From Undibacterium sp. (GTDB taxonomy: Bacteria > Pseudomonadota > Gammaproteobacteria > Burkholderiales > Burkholderiaceae_D): a stretch of DNA of 64,000 nucleotides. The stretch covers positions 62,001 to 126,000 of the forward strand of contig JAUSNO010000005.1 in NCBI GenBank assembly GCA_030645915.1, read 5' to 3'. This document shows positions 8,583 to 19,100 of the stretch, in pieces. Below the pieces are notes generated by a model. It was not told where the DNA came from. It saw only the letters and a list, made by a program, of their open reading frames with translations, and ran no database searches. A program made the position numbers and the translations under genes. The number at the start of each line of letters is the position of its first letter. The first letter of the stretch is position 1.

Positions 8583-11500
8583 ATGACTTCGATCAATATC
8601 AAAACTACAGCACTTGATATTGCCTTGCAAAAGGCAATCGATCATCATCACGCAGGAAGATTCGAAGATGCTGAGGAGCTTTACAGATTCGTGCTCCAGG
8701 AAATACCGGATCAATCTGATGCAAATCACAACTTAGGCATTTTGGCTGGACAACTGGGAAAACATGACCAAGGCCTCCCCTATCTGCAAAGAGCTTTGGC
8801 CGTTAATCCAGATCACGAAATTTATATAACGTCCTATGCAGAGGCTTTGTTTGTAACCGGTCACAATGAAGAGGCGATCGAATTACTTCAGAACGCATTG
8901 AATCGAGGCATAAGCACCACGGCAATTCAAACACTTATTCAAAAAATTGAGCCCGCTATCAACATTACCCGTACAAAGCATGGACCTGATACAGCAAATC
9001 AAAGTAATCCCGCCTCCAAAAAATCGAAACACAAACTCCATGTATTGCCTCAAGCAGAAGTCGACAACCTCATCAACACCTTCCAGTCTGGGCGCTATAC
9101 AGAATTAGAAAACAAAGCTCGCCTGCTTATTGAGCAGTTTCCCAACTCTGGTTTTGTATGGAAAGTACTAGGCACTTCACTTCAGGCGCAAGGAAAAGAT
9201 GCCTTTTTTGCATTGCAAAAAGCGACGTTACTATTACCGAATGATGCTGAAGCACACAATAATCTCGGAGTCATACTGAAAGAATCAGGGCAGCCCGAGA
9301 AAGCGGTAATTAGTTGCAATTTGGCGATTAAACTTAAACCAAATTTTGCCGAAGCGCACAACAATTTAGGTAATGCTTTAAAGGATCTCGGCCAACACAA
9401 TGCTGCACTGTTAAGTTACCGCCGTGCAATTGAAATAAAACCCGATCTTGCAGAAGCGCACTGTAACTTAGGAAATACGTTAAAAATTCTGGGGCACCCT
9501 GATAGTGCCATTGCTAGCTACCGACGCGCTCTAAAAATCAAATCCACGTATGCCGAGGCACACTGCAATTTAGGAGTTGTTCTTAAAGAATTGGGACAAC
9601 TTGAAATGGCGAAGGCTAGTTATCTGCATGCGATAGAGATCAATCCCAATTACGCTGAAGCACACAGTAACCTTGGTGTTGTGCTTACAGAACTACGGCA
9701 ATTTGATGCCGCCTTGGTCAGTTGCCTCGCGGCTCTGGCGATTAAACCCGATTATGCGGAAGCGCATTGCAATCTGGGAAATACGCAGAAGGAACTTGGC
9801 CAACTCGACAGCGCAATTACAAGTTACCTTCACGCTTTAGAAAGTAAGCCAAATCTCACTATTGCGCATATCAACCTCGGAAACGCACTTGCAGAATCAG
9901 GACAAGCAGAGAATGCGGCGAATTGCTACCTCAATGCATTGGCCATTGAACCAGAAAACGCGGAGGTATATAACAATCTCGGTGTCACTCTGGCAAATCT
10001 CGGTCAACTTGAAAACGCGATTGTAAGTTACCGGCGTGCGATAGAAATCAAACCGGATTTTGCCAATGCGTACAGCAATCTTGGAAATGCACTGAAAGAC
10101 CTTGGACAACTTCATGATGCGGTAGATAGTTACCGCCAAGCCTTATCAATCAATCCGGATGACGCCAATGTACATAATAATTTGGGAAATGCGCAATGCG
10201 ATCTCGGCTATCTCAGCGATGCGATAAGTAGTTATCATCGCGCATTAGAACTCCAACCAAACCTTGCGGATGCACACAATAATCTGGGAAATGCCTTCAA
10301 AGATCTAGGGCGATTGGAAGATGCTGTTAAAAGTTACCGTCACGCGATAACCCTCAATCCTTCATTCGCCGGCGCGCATTACAATCTGGGAAACGTTTTA
10401 ACTGACTTAGGGCAACTTGATAGCGCAATAGAATGTTTCCGTCGCTCGTTGGAAATGAATCCGAATGCATTTGACGCACGTAGTGCATTACTATTCATCC
10501 AAAATTATTTATCAGATCAGCCTGCCGACCTACTGTTTAAAGAAGCTCTCTTTTTTGGTAATGATGCGTCAAAAAGAGCGCGACCATTTATCGAATGGTC
10601 AAACTCTGTCGACCCGCAACGGTGTTTGCGGATAGGTTTGGTGTCGGCAGATTTTCGCAATCACCCCGTTGGTTATTTTATCGAAAGTATATTGGCGGCG
10701 TTAGCATCCAACGCTGTAGGAAAAATAGAAATTTTTGCTTACTCCAATCATTTTCTCAGCGATGGGCTTACCGAACGAATAAAAACCAATTGTTCTCATT
10801 GGCGTTCTATAGTTGGACTTTCAGACGACATTGTCGCCCATCAGATTCGTGACGATGGCATCGATATTTTGATTGATCTATCGGGACACACAGCAAAAAA
10901 TCGCCTCCCCATGTTTGCATGGAAACCCGCGCCCGTACAGGTAAGTTGGCTTGGTTATTTTGCGACAACGGGACTAGCAGCAATGGATTACATCATTGCT
11001 GATGGATGGATAGCGCCAGAGTCAGTAAAAACACATTTCGTTGAAAAAATTCAACGTATGCCAGAATCTTATTTGTGTTTTACGCCCCCAGATTTCGATA
11101 TACAAATAACGCCACTACCCGCACTAAGTAACGGATTCGTTACTTTTGGCTGCTTCAATAATCTGACAAAAATGAATGACAAGGTTATCACTCTCTGGTC
11201 GAGAGTGTTGCACGCCGTACCCAATAGTCGTTTATTTCTCAAGACCAGGTCACTTAACAATCCAGAATCAAGACAAAAAGTAACAAACCGATTTTCCATG
11301 CATGGAATTGATACTGAAAGACTCATCCTGGAAGACGCAGCGCCCCGCGCTCAATTACTCGCTGCATATCAGCGTATCGATATCGCCTTGGACCCATTCC
11401 CATATCCGGGGGGTACGACCAGCGTTGAAGCATTATGGATGGGAATACCCGTTTTAAATTTGGCAGGCGATCGTTTTCTCTCGCACATGGGAGAAAGCAT

Positions 11501-11731
11501 ACTGCAAAATGCCGGCCTTCCTGACTGGATTGCAAGTAATCCTGATGACTATGTAGCGCTTGCTATTTCACATACCAACGACCTTCAAGATTTAAATCAT
11601 TTACATCAGCAATTGCGACAACAAGTACTCGTATCACCATTATTTGACGCACCACGTTTCGCCGAAAATTTTGAAAACGCACTAAGAAAAATGTGGTCCG
11701 ACTGGTGCCATCAACAAAAAAGGATAATGCC

Positions 11732-11735
<4 letters not shown>
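8583..11735 (+). CDS. TPR-rich O-GlcNAc-transferase-like glycosyltransferase (family 41)
   Basis: A large soluble protein of about 1050 residues. The N-terminus holds two divergent TPR units and a linker; residues about 222-629 are twelve contiguous 34-residue TPRs of the form [16 protein letters not shown]; the C-terminus from about 682 is an OGT-like catalytic domain ([57 protein letters not shown]). Such enzymes transfer a sugar from a nucleotide donor to Ser/Thr of proteins in the cytoplasm; donor and acceptor here are not determined. The track starts at a TTG (8553), but the ATG at 8583 is more likely. The stop overlaps the next start by four bases (ATGA), so the UDP-sugar enzyme that follows is translationally coupled. 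Confidence 0.88.
9246..10469 (+). repeat. Twelve tandem 102-bp TPR-coding repeats
   Basis: Each 102-bp unit encodes one 34-residue TPR, with no gaps between units. Units share codon-level similarity (repeated AATTTAGG or AATCTGGGAAA for NLGN), so the array is a candidate for recombinational gain or loss of repeats. Confidence 0.85.
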
Positions 11736-12669
<934 letters not shown>

Positions 12670-12673
<4 letters not shown>

Positions 12674-13356
12674 TGAAAGGCCTCACACCATACAACATGA
12701 AAATTGTGGCAGAAGTACTTTCTGGCAGCTCTTATCAGTTTTCTTTACTTGAATTACTAGGCAGTAAGCCAGTCATCGTCGACTGCGGCGCGAACATAGG
12801 GAGTTTTTCCCTTGCATGTAAAACACAAATAGCTGACTGTCAGATCATTGCTGTTGAGCCTGACAAGAACTTATTTGCTGCTCTGACTGACAATCTACGT
12901 GACTATGACTCTGTCACTCTGATTCAGGCAGCGCTAACTGATCGCAATGGAACAATCTCACTAATGAATGGCAAAAATGACGGTGTCGCCAATTCAATAT
13001 TCAAAGGTGAAATGGTCTTAGAAAACTCAAGCACAATCGTTGAAAGCAAAGCGACTTTAGATTTTCTCACCAATATTAAACAAAGGTATCAGCGTATCGA
13101 CGTATTAAAGATGGATACCGAAGGGGCAGAATGGTATCTACTCGATTTACCTGAAGACATTCTGGCGGACGTCGGTCTGATTTACATGGAATACCATTCT
13201 GCCGACTTCTTCCCGCTTTTCTGTCACAAACTACACACAACGCATGTCATTCACAACGCGAAAATTCGATTTCCACATCGAGGCGAAGTCGCCTGGATTC
13301 GCAAAGATTTAATCACTGCGGAACAAAAAACTTACGAAATCAGACCTCAACAATAG
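12670..13356 (+). CDS. FkbM family methyltransferase
   Basis: S-adenosylmethionine-dependent methyltransferase, likely acting on a sugar hydroxyl. Motif I is [17 protein letters not shown], followed by [11 protein letters not shown] (acidic residue for the SAM ribose) and [11 protein letters not shown], the typical FkbM signature. 228 residues. The ATG at 12670 overlaps the UXS stop by four bases and follows a GAAGGA site; the longer track ORF is an extension into UXS. Its place behind UXS and an OGT-like transferase suggests it methylates a xylose-derived or other glycan residue, which is inference. It converges on the CmcI-like gene. Confidence 0.85.
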
Positions 13357-13397
13357 AAATATGATTTCATTTTTAATAACCAAAATATCCCTAAATC

Positions 13398-14147
13398 TTA
13401 CTTCATCCGCTTCAGATACCCATCTGGAGCGACGCTGATTAATAACTTATTATTGATTTGGCGATCAATTTCAAATTCAGGATGTTCCTTAAGATAACTG
13501 CGTAATGCAGTTTTCGGATTATCACCAGGCCCCCACGGTCTATCTGGGAACATTTCTGCAGGCATATCCTCGATGACCGTATCAAATACAACACAGTAAC
13601 TACCAACAGAAGTCAGTGATGCGTATGCTTGCAATTCCGCGAGGACATGGTCATGCGTATGATTACTATCCAAGCTGATCAGAATACGCTTCTTATCGGC
13701 CGCCCTCGCCTGCACTTGCGCAATGATCTCTGGCGCAATACTGGAGCCTTGAATCATAGAAATACGCCGAAACATCGGATGCGCCTCGATCGCCTCGCGA
13801 TTGTGAGGGCGGATATCAATATCCACACCGAGTACCTCAGCGTCGTTAGGGCCTCCACATGCAGCATTGAGTTCCAACATTGATGCGAAAAAGATCAACG
13901 ATCCACCATGTGCAATGCCAGTCTCAATAATCAAGTCTGGCTGCACTTGCCAGATCAATTCCTGCATCGCCATGATGTCCTGAGGATACTGAATGATAGG
14001 TCGCCCCATCCATTCAAAATGATACGAATATTTTTTTGCATTCGCTTTATTCATCCAATCTTTACTTGCGTCTTTAAGAGAATGATCATGACCTAAATCT
14101 AAAATCTCTTGTTCGCATTCACGCTTAAAAAGCTCATACTGGGACAT
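13398..14147 (-). CDS. CmcI/cephalosporin-hydroxylase-family protein, probable sugar O-methyltransferase
   Basis: Family named after CmcI, whose members are SAM-binding methyltransferase folds often found in polysaccharide loci. Visible: LIIETGIAHGGSLIFFASML (SAM loop), VLGVDIDIRPHNREAI, and ILISLDSNHTHDHVLAEL with acidic and His residues that in relatives bind a divalent metal. 249 residues, no signal peptide. A strong AAGGAGG site precedes the ATG. It is last in the minus-strand sugar operon, 63 bp after the acyltransferase. The exact substrate is unknown; despite the family label, cephalosporin hydroxylation is not implied. Confidence 0.8.
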   Translation of the reverse strand: MSQYELFKRECEQEILDLGHDHSLKDASKDWMNKANAKKYSYHFEWMGRPIIQYPQDIMAMQELIWQVQPDLIIETGIAHGGSLIFFASMLELNAACGGPNDAEVLGVDIDIRPHNREAIEAHPMFRRISMIQGSSIAPEIIAQVQARAADKKRILISLDSNHTHDHVLAELQAYASLTSVGSYCVVFDTVIEDMPAEMFPDRPWGPGDNPKTALRSYLKEHPEFEIDRQINNKLLISVAPDGYLKRMK

Positions 14148-14210
14148 GCTGCCTCCTTGATTTTTTTAAATATAGTCGCCATTTTTTTATAGCGGCTCAT
14201 GAAACTTTAC

Positions 14211-14906
14211 TTAATTCTGTTTAATCACTCGACCAGGATTGCCGATTACTGTCACACCAGCAGGAACATTTTTAGTAATTACAGCCCCCGCTCCAATCAC
14301 GCTGTTATCTCCAATACTCAAGCGAGGCAGAACGACAGCACCTGCGCCTATCATGACGTTATCACCTATATTAATACACCCACAAAGAGTAGCACCCGGA
14401 GCGATGTGGACACCATTGCCAATTAAGCATTCATGATCGATTGAGGCGCGATGATTCAGAATACAAGCTTCTCCAATGCGAGCTTCGGCAGAGACAACTG
14501 CTTGCGCTAAAATTTGCGTACCCGCTCCAATCGTCGCACTAATACACACTGATGCATTGGGGTGAATTAAATTAATGTCGAGCAAACCCTGTTGTCGAAA
14601 CAGTGCATGAATAGCCAAACGATCGCGCCCTCTTGCGCCACCAATTGCAGCCAAACCCACTACGTCAGTGACAGTTTTCATACTCTCGACCCAACGCTTA
14701 AAACCTGCCTCACCAACATAAAGAGGAACGCCCTCAATTGCGGGAGTCACGTTATCTCTATCAAACAGCGCAATGACTTTACCGCCAGTCAATGTAATCA
14801 GACTAGCCAGCACTTTCGCATGTCCGGCACTTCCCCATAATACATAGCACTGCCCTGCTTGTGGCATATCGGATCTCACCGATGACATGATGCCCGTCTT
14901 ATCCAT
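14211..14906 (-). CDS. NeuD/PglD-like sugar O- or N-acyltransferase
   Basis: An N-terminal Rossmann-like part (CYVLWGSAGHAKVLASLI) is followed by a left-handed beta-helix made of hexapeptide repeats (GNGVHIAPGATLCGCINIG, then DNVMIGAGAVVLPRLSIGDN). This is the layout of NeuD/PglD acyltransferases that acetylate amino- or nonulosonic-type sugars. The gene overlaps the end of the aminotransferase, arguing that it acylates the amino group that enzyme installs, as PglD does after PglE. The track start at 14915 is a GTG; ATG 14906 is used here, and ATG 14888 is also possible. Family is clear, substrate inferred. Confidence 0.82.
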   Translation of the reverse strand: MDKTGIMSSVRSDMPQAGQCYVLWGSAGHAKVLASLITLTGGKVIALFDRDNVTPAIEGVPLYVGEAGFKRWVESMKTVTDVVGLAAIGGARGRDRLAIHALFRQQGLLDINLIHPNASVCISATIGAGTQILAQAVVSAEARIGEACILNHRASIDHECLIGNGVHIAPGATLCGCINIGDNVMIGAGAVVLPRLSIGDNSVIGAGAVITKNVPAGVTVIGNPGRVIKQN

Positions 14907-16008
14907 ACAGCACACCGCGCACTAATTGCACTACCCGTTGCTGTTCTTCATCGTTCATATCGTGATAACTAGGCAAATTGATCGAGCGGGACATGATGTC
15001 AGTCGATGCTTTTGCACCACGCTGCGAGCCAAACATAGGCAAACTGGACAAGGGGTAAAAAAATACCCGGGCATCAATATTATCGGCCGCGAATGCTGCT
15101 TGCAGGCACTCGCTCGTCACCTTAGTTTCCGGATCGAATACAAGATTGGGCATCCAGGCGCCGATAACAGCTCCTGCTTGCTCGTCGTTCAGTTTGCATC
15201 CCTGGCAATCGTGCAAAAGTTCACGATAACGATGAAGAATCGCTTGCTTACGTGCGATTAGCTCATCAATGCGCGCCACTTGAGCGCACCCTATCGCAGC
15301 CTGAACATTGGACATTTTGTATTTATATCCCAGCATATCGGGCCAAAATTGTTTTTTCTGAGTCCGCGATCTTCCGTGGTTTGATAATGTTAATACTGTC
15401 TCATACAAGGCATCATCATTGGTCACGAACATACCGCCTTCACCAGTCGTGATGGTCTTGGTACCGTGAAATGAAAAACTGCCAAAAGCGCCCATGCTAC
15501 CGGCACGCCTTCCGTGCCATACCGAGCCTATGGCTTCAGCAGCATCTTCAATCACTGGAATGCCGTGACGTTCACCTATTGCCAGCAGCGCATCCATATC
15601 GCATAGATTGCCGTACAGATGCACGGCAATAATTGCTTTGGTTCTTGGCGTGATCGCAGCCTCTACCTGTTGCGGATCAAGGCACCAAGTTTGCGCCAAG
15701 ATATCAACAAAAACAGGAGTCGCACCTAAATGTACGATGGGTGCAGCAGAGGCTATCCAGTTAGTGTCCGCCAAAATGACCTCATCGCCAACACCGATGC
15801 CCAATGCAGCCAACCCCATGTGTAATGCACCAGTGCAACTTGAGGTGGCAATAGCATGTTTCACGCCCAAATGCGCTTTAAAAGCAGCTTCAAAACGATG
15901 AATATATTCATAGCAATGTTCACCCCAACCATTGGCAGTAGCATCGGTAGCGTAACGCACCTCCAATTCGGTGATTGAGGGTTTGGTATAGGGAATACGC
16001 GGCTTCAT
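14899..16008 (-). CDS. DegT/DnrJ/EryC1-type PLP sugar aminotransferase
   Basis: Perosamine-synthetase-like enzyme expected to transaminate a 4-keto-6-deoxy nucleotide sugar with glutamate. Features: TSSCTGALHMGLAALGIG (PLP phosphate region), ADTNWIASAAPIVHLGA, VIEDAAEAIGS (PLP ring Asp), and SFHGTKTITTGEGG with the Schiff-base lysine at residue 184. The retained lysine separates it from the ColD/DdhC 3-dehydrases of CDP-sugar pathways, in which this residue is His. Length 369 aa is normal. It sits between the C-methyltransferase and the acyltransferase. Substrate is likely the CDP-4-keto sugar made by the upstream genes, which is inference. Confidence 0.88.
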   Translation of the reverse strand: MKPRIPYTKPSITELEVRYATDATANGWGEHCYEYIHRFEAAFKAHLGVKHAIATSSCTGALHMGLAALGIGVGDEVILADTNWIASAAPIVHLGATPVFVDILAQTWCLDPQQVEAAITPRTKAIIAVHLYGNLCDMDALLAIGERHGIPVIEDAAEAIGSVWHGRRAGSMGAFGSFSFHGTKTITTGEGGMFVTNDDALYETVLTLSNHGRSRTQKKQFWPDMLGYKYKMSNVQAAIGCAQVARIDELIARKQAILHRYRELLHDCQGCKLNDEQAGAVIGAWMPNLVFDPETKVTSECLQAAFAADNIDARVFFYPLSSLPMFGSQRGAKASTDIMSRSINLPSYHDMNDEEQQRVVQLVRGVLYG

Positions 16009-16052
16009 AAGTATCCTGTTATCGTCAATCGTGCGTGTTGCAAAATACCCCC

Positions 16053-17288
16053 TTAAAGAATCTGCAAGCTAGGAATAGCGACAACAAACCGCGCTCCCCA
16101 AGATTGAATCTCTGCAATGTCTCGCGTAATTTCGTCTTGCAAATTCCACGGCAGTATCAATATTCTGTCCGGTTTATCTGCCAACAAGTGCGCCAAACCA
16201 AAGACCGGAATGCGACTACCAGGTAAAAATTTTCCTTGCTTATGGACATTGATATCGACCACATAGGGCAATAAATCAGGACGGACACCCGCAAAGTTCA
16301 ATAATGTGCTTCCCTTCGCTGCAGCACCATAAGCAGCAACGCGTAATCCTGTTCGTTTGCAATCCAGTAAAAATTGTAGCAGATCAAATTTTGCTTGCTC
16401 AGCACGGAACTGCACATCTTGATAAAACGCCAGTGTCGTCATGCCCGCAGTACGTTCTTTTTGTAACACTCCATTCACGCTGTCTTGTTCTGCATGACAT
16501 CGCGTATCGGCGCGCTGCGCCAATACCCGCAAGCTGCCGCCATGCGTTGGCCACTCCTGCACATCAAAAATATGCAAACCATTGCGGGCAAAAATACCCT
16601 GAACTGCATGCAGCGACAGATAGGAATAATGTTCGTGATAGGCAGTATCAAATTGATTTTGTTGCACCATATTGAGCAGATGCGGAAACTCAAAACTGGC
16701 TACGCCATGCGGTTTCAATAAACGGGTAAATCCTGCGACAAAATCATTAATGTCTGGTACGTGCGCCAGCACATTGTTTGCCACTGACAAATCCACGGTC
16801 TTGCCTTGCGCCACCAACTCATTGGCTAATTGTGTACCAAAGAATCGCTCAACAATTGAGATGCCCTTGGCACGTGCTGCATTAGCTGTACTGGTGGTTG
16901 GCTCTATCCCAAAACAAGGAATACCCGCTGCCTGAACATACTGCAATAAATAACCATCATTGGCGGCAACTTCCATCACCAGGCTATCCGCATTCAACTT
17001 CAATTCTTCAAGCATGCTAATCACGAATCGTTGAGCATGTTGCAACCAACTGGAAGAACACGAGCTGAAATAGGCGTACTCGGCATCGAACAGGCTTTCG
17101 CGTCCGGTGAAATCAAGCGTCTGCACCAGCCAGCAGGCATCACATACCATCAACTTAAGCGGCAGCCAGGTCTCAGCCTGATGCAATGCGTCAGCACGAA
17201 GATAGGCGTTCGATGGTGGTGCTGTACCAAGATCGAGAAAAACCTGTGTCAGCGGATGCCCGCAATGCCTGCACTGGCAAGATGTCAT
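16053..17288 (-). CDS. NDP-hexose C-methyltransferase-like protein
   Basis: Three-part architecture of sugar C-methyltransferases of the TylCIII type: an N-terminal zinc-binding segment (CRHCGHPLTQVFLDLG, then CDACWLVQT), a central SAM domain (VMEVAANDGYLLQYVQAAG, near residues 100-120), and a C-terminal domain with GAAAKGSTLLNFAG and LPGSRIPVFGL. These enzymes methylate the carbon next to a keto group of a nucleotide sugar, which the neighbouring 4,6-dehydratase would supply. 411 residues. Its start overlaps the epimerase stop by four bases (ATGA), implying coupled translation. Family assignment is good; the position methylated is unknown. Confidence 0.85.
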   Translation of the reverse strand: MTSCQCRHCGHPLTQVFLDLGTAPPSNAYLRADALHQAETWLPLKLMVCDACWLVQTLDFTGRESLFDAEYAYFSSCSSSWLQHAQRFVISMLEELKLNADSLVMEVAANDGYLLQYVQAAGIPCFGIEPTTSTANAARAKGISIVERFFGTQLANELVAQGKTVDLSVANNVLAHVPDINDFVAGFTRLLKPHGVASFEFPHLLNMVQQNQFDTAYHEHYSYLSLHAVQGIFARNGLHIFDVQEWPTHGGSLRVLAQRADTRCHAEQDSVNGVLQKERTAGMTTLAFYQDVQFRAEQAKFDLLQFLLDCKRTGLRVAAYGAAAKGSTLLNFAGVRPDLLPYVVDINVHKQGKFLPGSRIPVFGLAHLLADKPDRILILPWNLQDEITRDIAEIQSWGARFVVAIPSLQIL

Positions 17289-17848
17289 AAGCCCACTCCG
17301 AAAAAATTTTTTGACAACAAAACACTGGCAAGATCTTTATCTGACATATCGGCAACTGTTAGCGGCCAAGTGATGCCTATTTGGGGATCGAAGGCGTTCA
17401 CATTCAACTCGCTGTCAGGTGCGTAAGCTTGGCTATGACAATACATCATCTCGACCTCATCGGTCAGCGCTTGAAACCCATGGGCAAAACCTGCGGGGAT
17501 AAGGTAGGAGCGTTTATTGTCAGCGGATAAAAGTTCGGCATGCCATTGTAAAAAGGTGGGGGAGTGAGTTCGCAAATCCACCGCCACGTCCCATACCTCA
17601 CCGCGCAAACAAGTAATCAATTTCATCTCAGCATGGGGTGGCAATTGCAAATGCAAGCCGCGCACAGTCCCTTTACGTAACGTAAAAGTATGATTTATTT
17701 GCGCCACTGGCTGCGACCATCCAAAAGGCAGCAACTCATCCGCACAAAATAAACGCTGCAAGTAACCCCGCGCATCACCTAGTGGCTTGCGTTGCAACAA
17801 ATACAATCCCGGTAGCGGAGATAGCAATAAATCAAAGCGTTGTATCAT
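17285..17848 (-). CDS. RmlC-like nucleotide-sugar 3,5- or 5-epimerase
   Basis: Cupin-fold epimerase of 187 residues related to dTDP-4-dehydrorhamnose 3,5-epimerase. It contains GDARGYLQRLF, TVRGLHLQLPPHAEMKLI with the candidate catalytic His66, GEVWDVAVDLR, and IPAGFAHGFQALTDE. The usual RGLHYQ motif is RGLHLQ here. There is no dTDP-sugar gene in the window (no rmlA, rmlB or rmlD), so it likely acts on the CDP-4-keto-6-deoxy sugar of this operon. It is coupled to the C-methyltransferase by an ATGA overlap, and 175 bp separates it from the upstream CDP-glucose dehydratase gene. Confidence 0.87.
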   Translation of the reverse strand: MIQRFDLLLSPLPGLYLLQRKPLGDARGYLQRLFCADELLPFGWSQPVAQINHTFTLRKGTVRGLHLQLPPHAEMKLITCLRGEVWDVAVDLRTHSPTFLQWHAELLSADNKRSYLIPAGFAHGFQALTDEVEMMYCHSQAYAPDSELNVNAFDPQIGITWPLTVADMSDKDLASVLLSKNFFGVGL

Positions 17849-17975
17849 AACTAATGCTTATTCAGATCACCAGTAAATGGGAATGAAATTGAGGTGAACA
17901 TCAATTCAAAAACAACATACTCCCTTATTTTCACAACAAATAACACCTCTTACGCCTATTAATCATGTGGTTTAA

Positions 17976-17999
17976 AAATATACTACGTGCAGTATATTT
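17976..17999. promoter_or_regulatory. AT-rich perfect inverted repeat in sugar operon
   Basis: Arms AAATATACT (17976-17984) and AGTATATTT (17991-17999) with a 6-base spacer, in the 175-bp gap between the CDP-glucose dehydratase and epimerase genes. Read on the minus strand it is followed by TTAAACC, so it could be an attenuator, a weak terminator, or an operator for the genes downstream. Function not known. Confidence 0.4.
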
Positions 18000-18023
18000 A
18001 AATTCACAAAAACCTCCGCATTT

Positions 18024-19094
18024 TCATACTGTGGAGTAGGCATCCAGATCCCGATCACATAATGTACGTGCCGAAACGCCTAGTCCAAAATCGCGATACC
18101 AATGCATGCTTCGAGAGACCGCATCCTGCAAATTCCAGCGCTGTGCAATCCCTAACTCACGCTTCGACTTGCTCACATCCAAGGCCAGCAATCCGGCTTC
18201 ATGTGGTCCGTTTATCTCATTGGAAAACGCAATGTCACCGCGACCATAACCGGCACGCGCCAACTCCACAACGTCACGCACGCTGGCAGCACCCTCTGGT
18301 CCAAAATTCCATGCCGATCCCTTATGCGGAGATTGAAATGCGTGCTGGGCCAAACATAAGTAAGCAGACAAAGGCTCCAACACATGCTGCCATGGGCGTA
18401 ATGCATCCGGGCGGCGGATTTGCAGCACATCACCTCGTTGCCATGCACGCACTGCATCTGGCAGCAAACGATCCTCGGACCAATCGCCACCACCAATGAC
18501 ATTTCCCGCCCTAGCCACCTCAACAGTCACGCCCTGCTCTGCCAGAAACGCGTCACGGTAACCAGCAATCACCAATTCAGAGGCTGCCTTACTCGCGCTA
18601 TATGGATCATGTCCGCCCAGCTCGGCCGATTCGGCATACGGAGCGATTTGCTCATGATTGCGATACACCTTATCGGTCGTCACCATCAACGCAAACTTGA
18701 CGGCAGAAACACCACGCAAAGACTCTAAAAGGTTGGCACTCCCCATCACATTGGTTTCAAAAGTCACCAAAGGTTCTCGGTAGCTAGACCGTACCAAGGC
18801 CTGTGCCGCCAGATGCAATACGATCTCAGGCTGACAACTCTGCACTACCTGTTTGATTCTATTAATATCCCTGATGTCGCCGATCTGGCTAGACAGCATG
18901 GTACTCACTCCCAGTGCATCATAAAGACTGGGTGACGACGTCGGCGCCAGCGCCAATCCGGTCACGTCAGCGCCCAAGCGGCTAAGCCACAGCGCAAGCC
19001 ATGCGCCTTTAAAGCCAGTGTGACCAGTCAATAAAACACGTCGTCCACGCCAGAATGCAGGATCAGGCAAAGGGTTTTTCAATATTTTAAGCAT
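18024..19094 (-). CDS. rfbG: CDP-glucose 4,6-dehydratase
   Basis: Converts CDP-glucose to CDP-4-keto-6-deoxyglucose with bound NAD+, the entry step for CDP-deoxysugars. Short-chain dehydrogenase fold: RRVLLTGHTGFKGAWLALWL at residues 19-37 (glycine-rich loop of this subfamily with the characteristic GHTGFKG), TTDK at 139-142, and catalytic YSASK at Tyr165-Lys169. 356 aa, the usual length. It starts 6 bp after the cytidylyltransferase gene that supplies its substrate. In Salmonella and Yersinia the same pair begins 3,6-dideoxyhexose synthesis; the downstream genes here indicate a different product. Confidence 0.93.
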   Translation of the reverse strand: MLKILKNPLPDPAFWRGRRVLLTGHTGFKGAWLALWLSRLGADVTGLALAPTSSPSLYDALGVSTMLSSQIGDIRDINRIKQVVQSCQPEIVLHLAAQALVRSSYREPLVTFETNVMGSANLLESLRGVSAVKFALMVTTDKVYRNHEQIAPYAESAELGGHDPYSASKAASELVIAGYRDAFLAEQGVTVEVARAGNVIGGGDWSEDRLLPDAVRAWQRGDVLQIRRPDALRPWQHVLEPLSAYLCLAQHAFQSPHKGSAWNFGPEGAASVRDVVELARAGYGRGDIAFSNEINGPHEAGLLALDVSKSKRELGIAQRWNLQDAVSRSMHWYRDFGLGVSARTLCDRDLDAYSTV

Positions 19095-19100
19095 ACGCGC

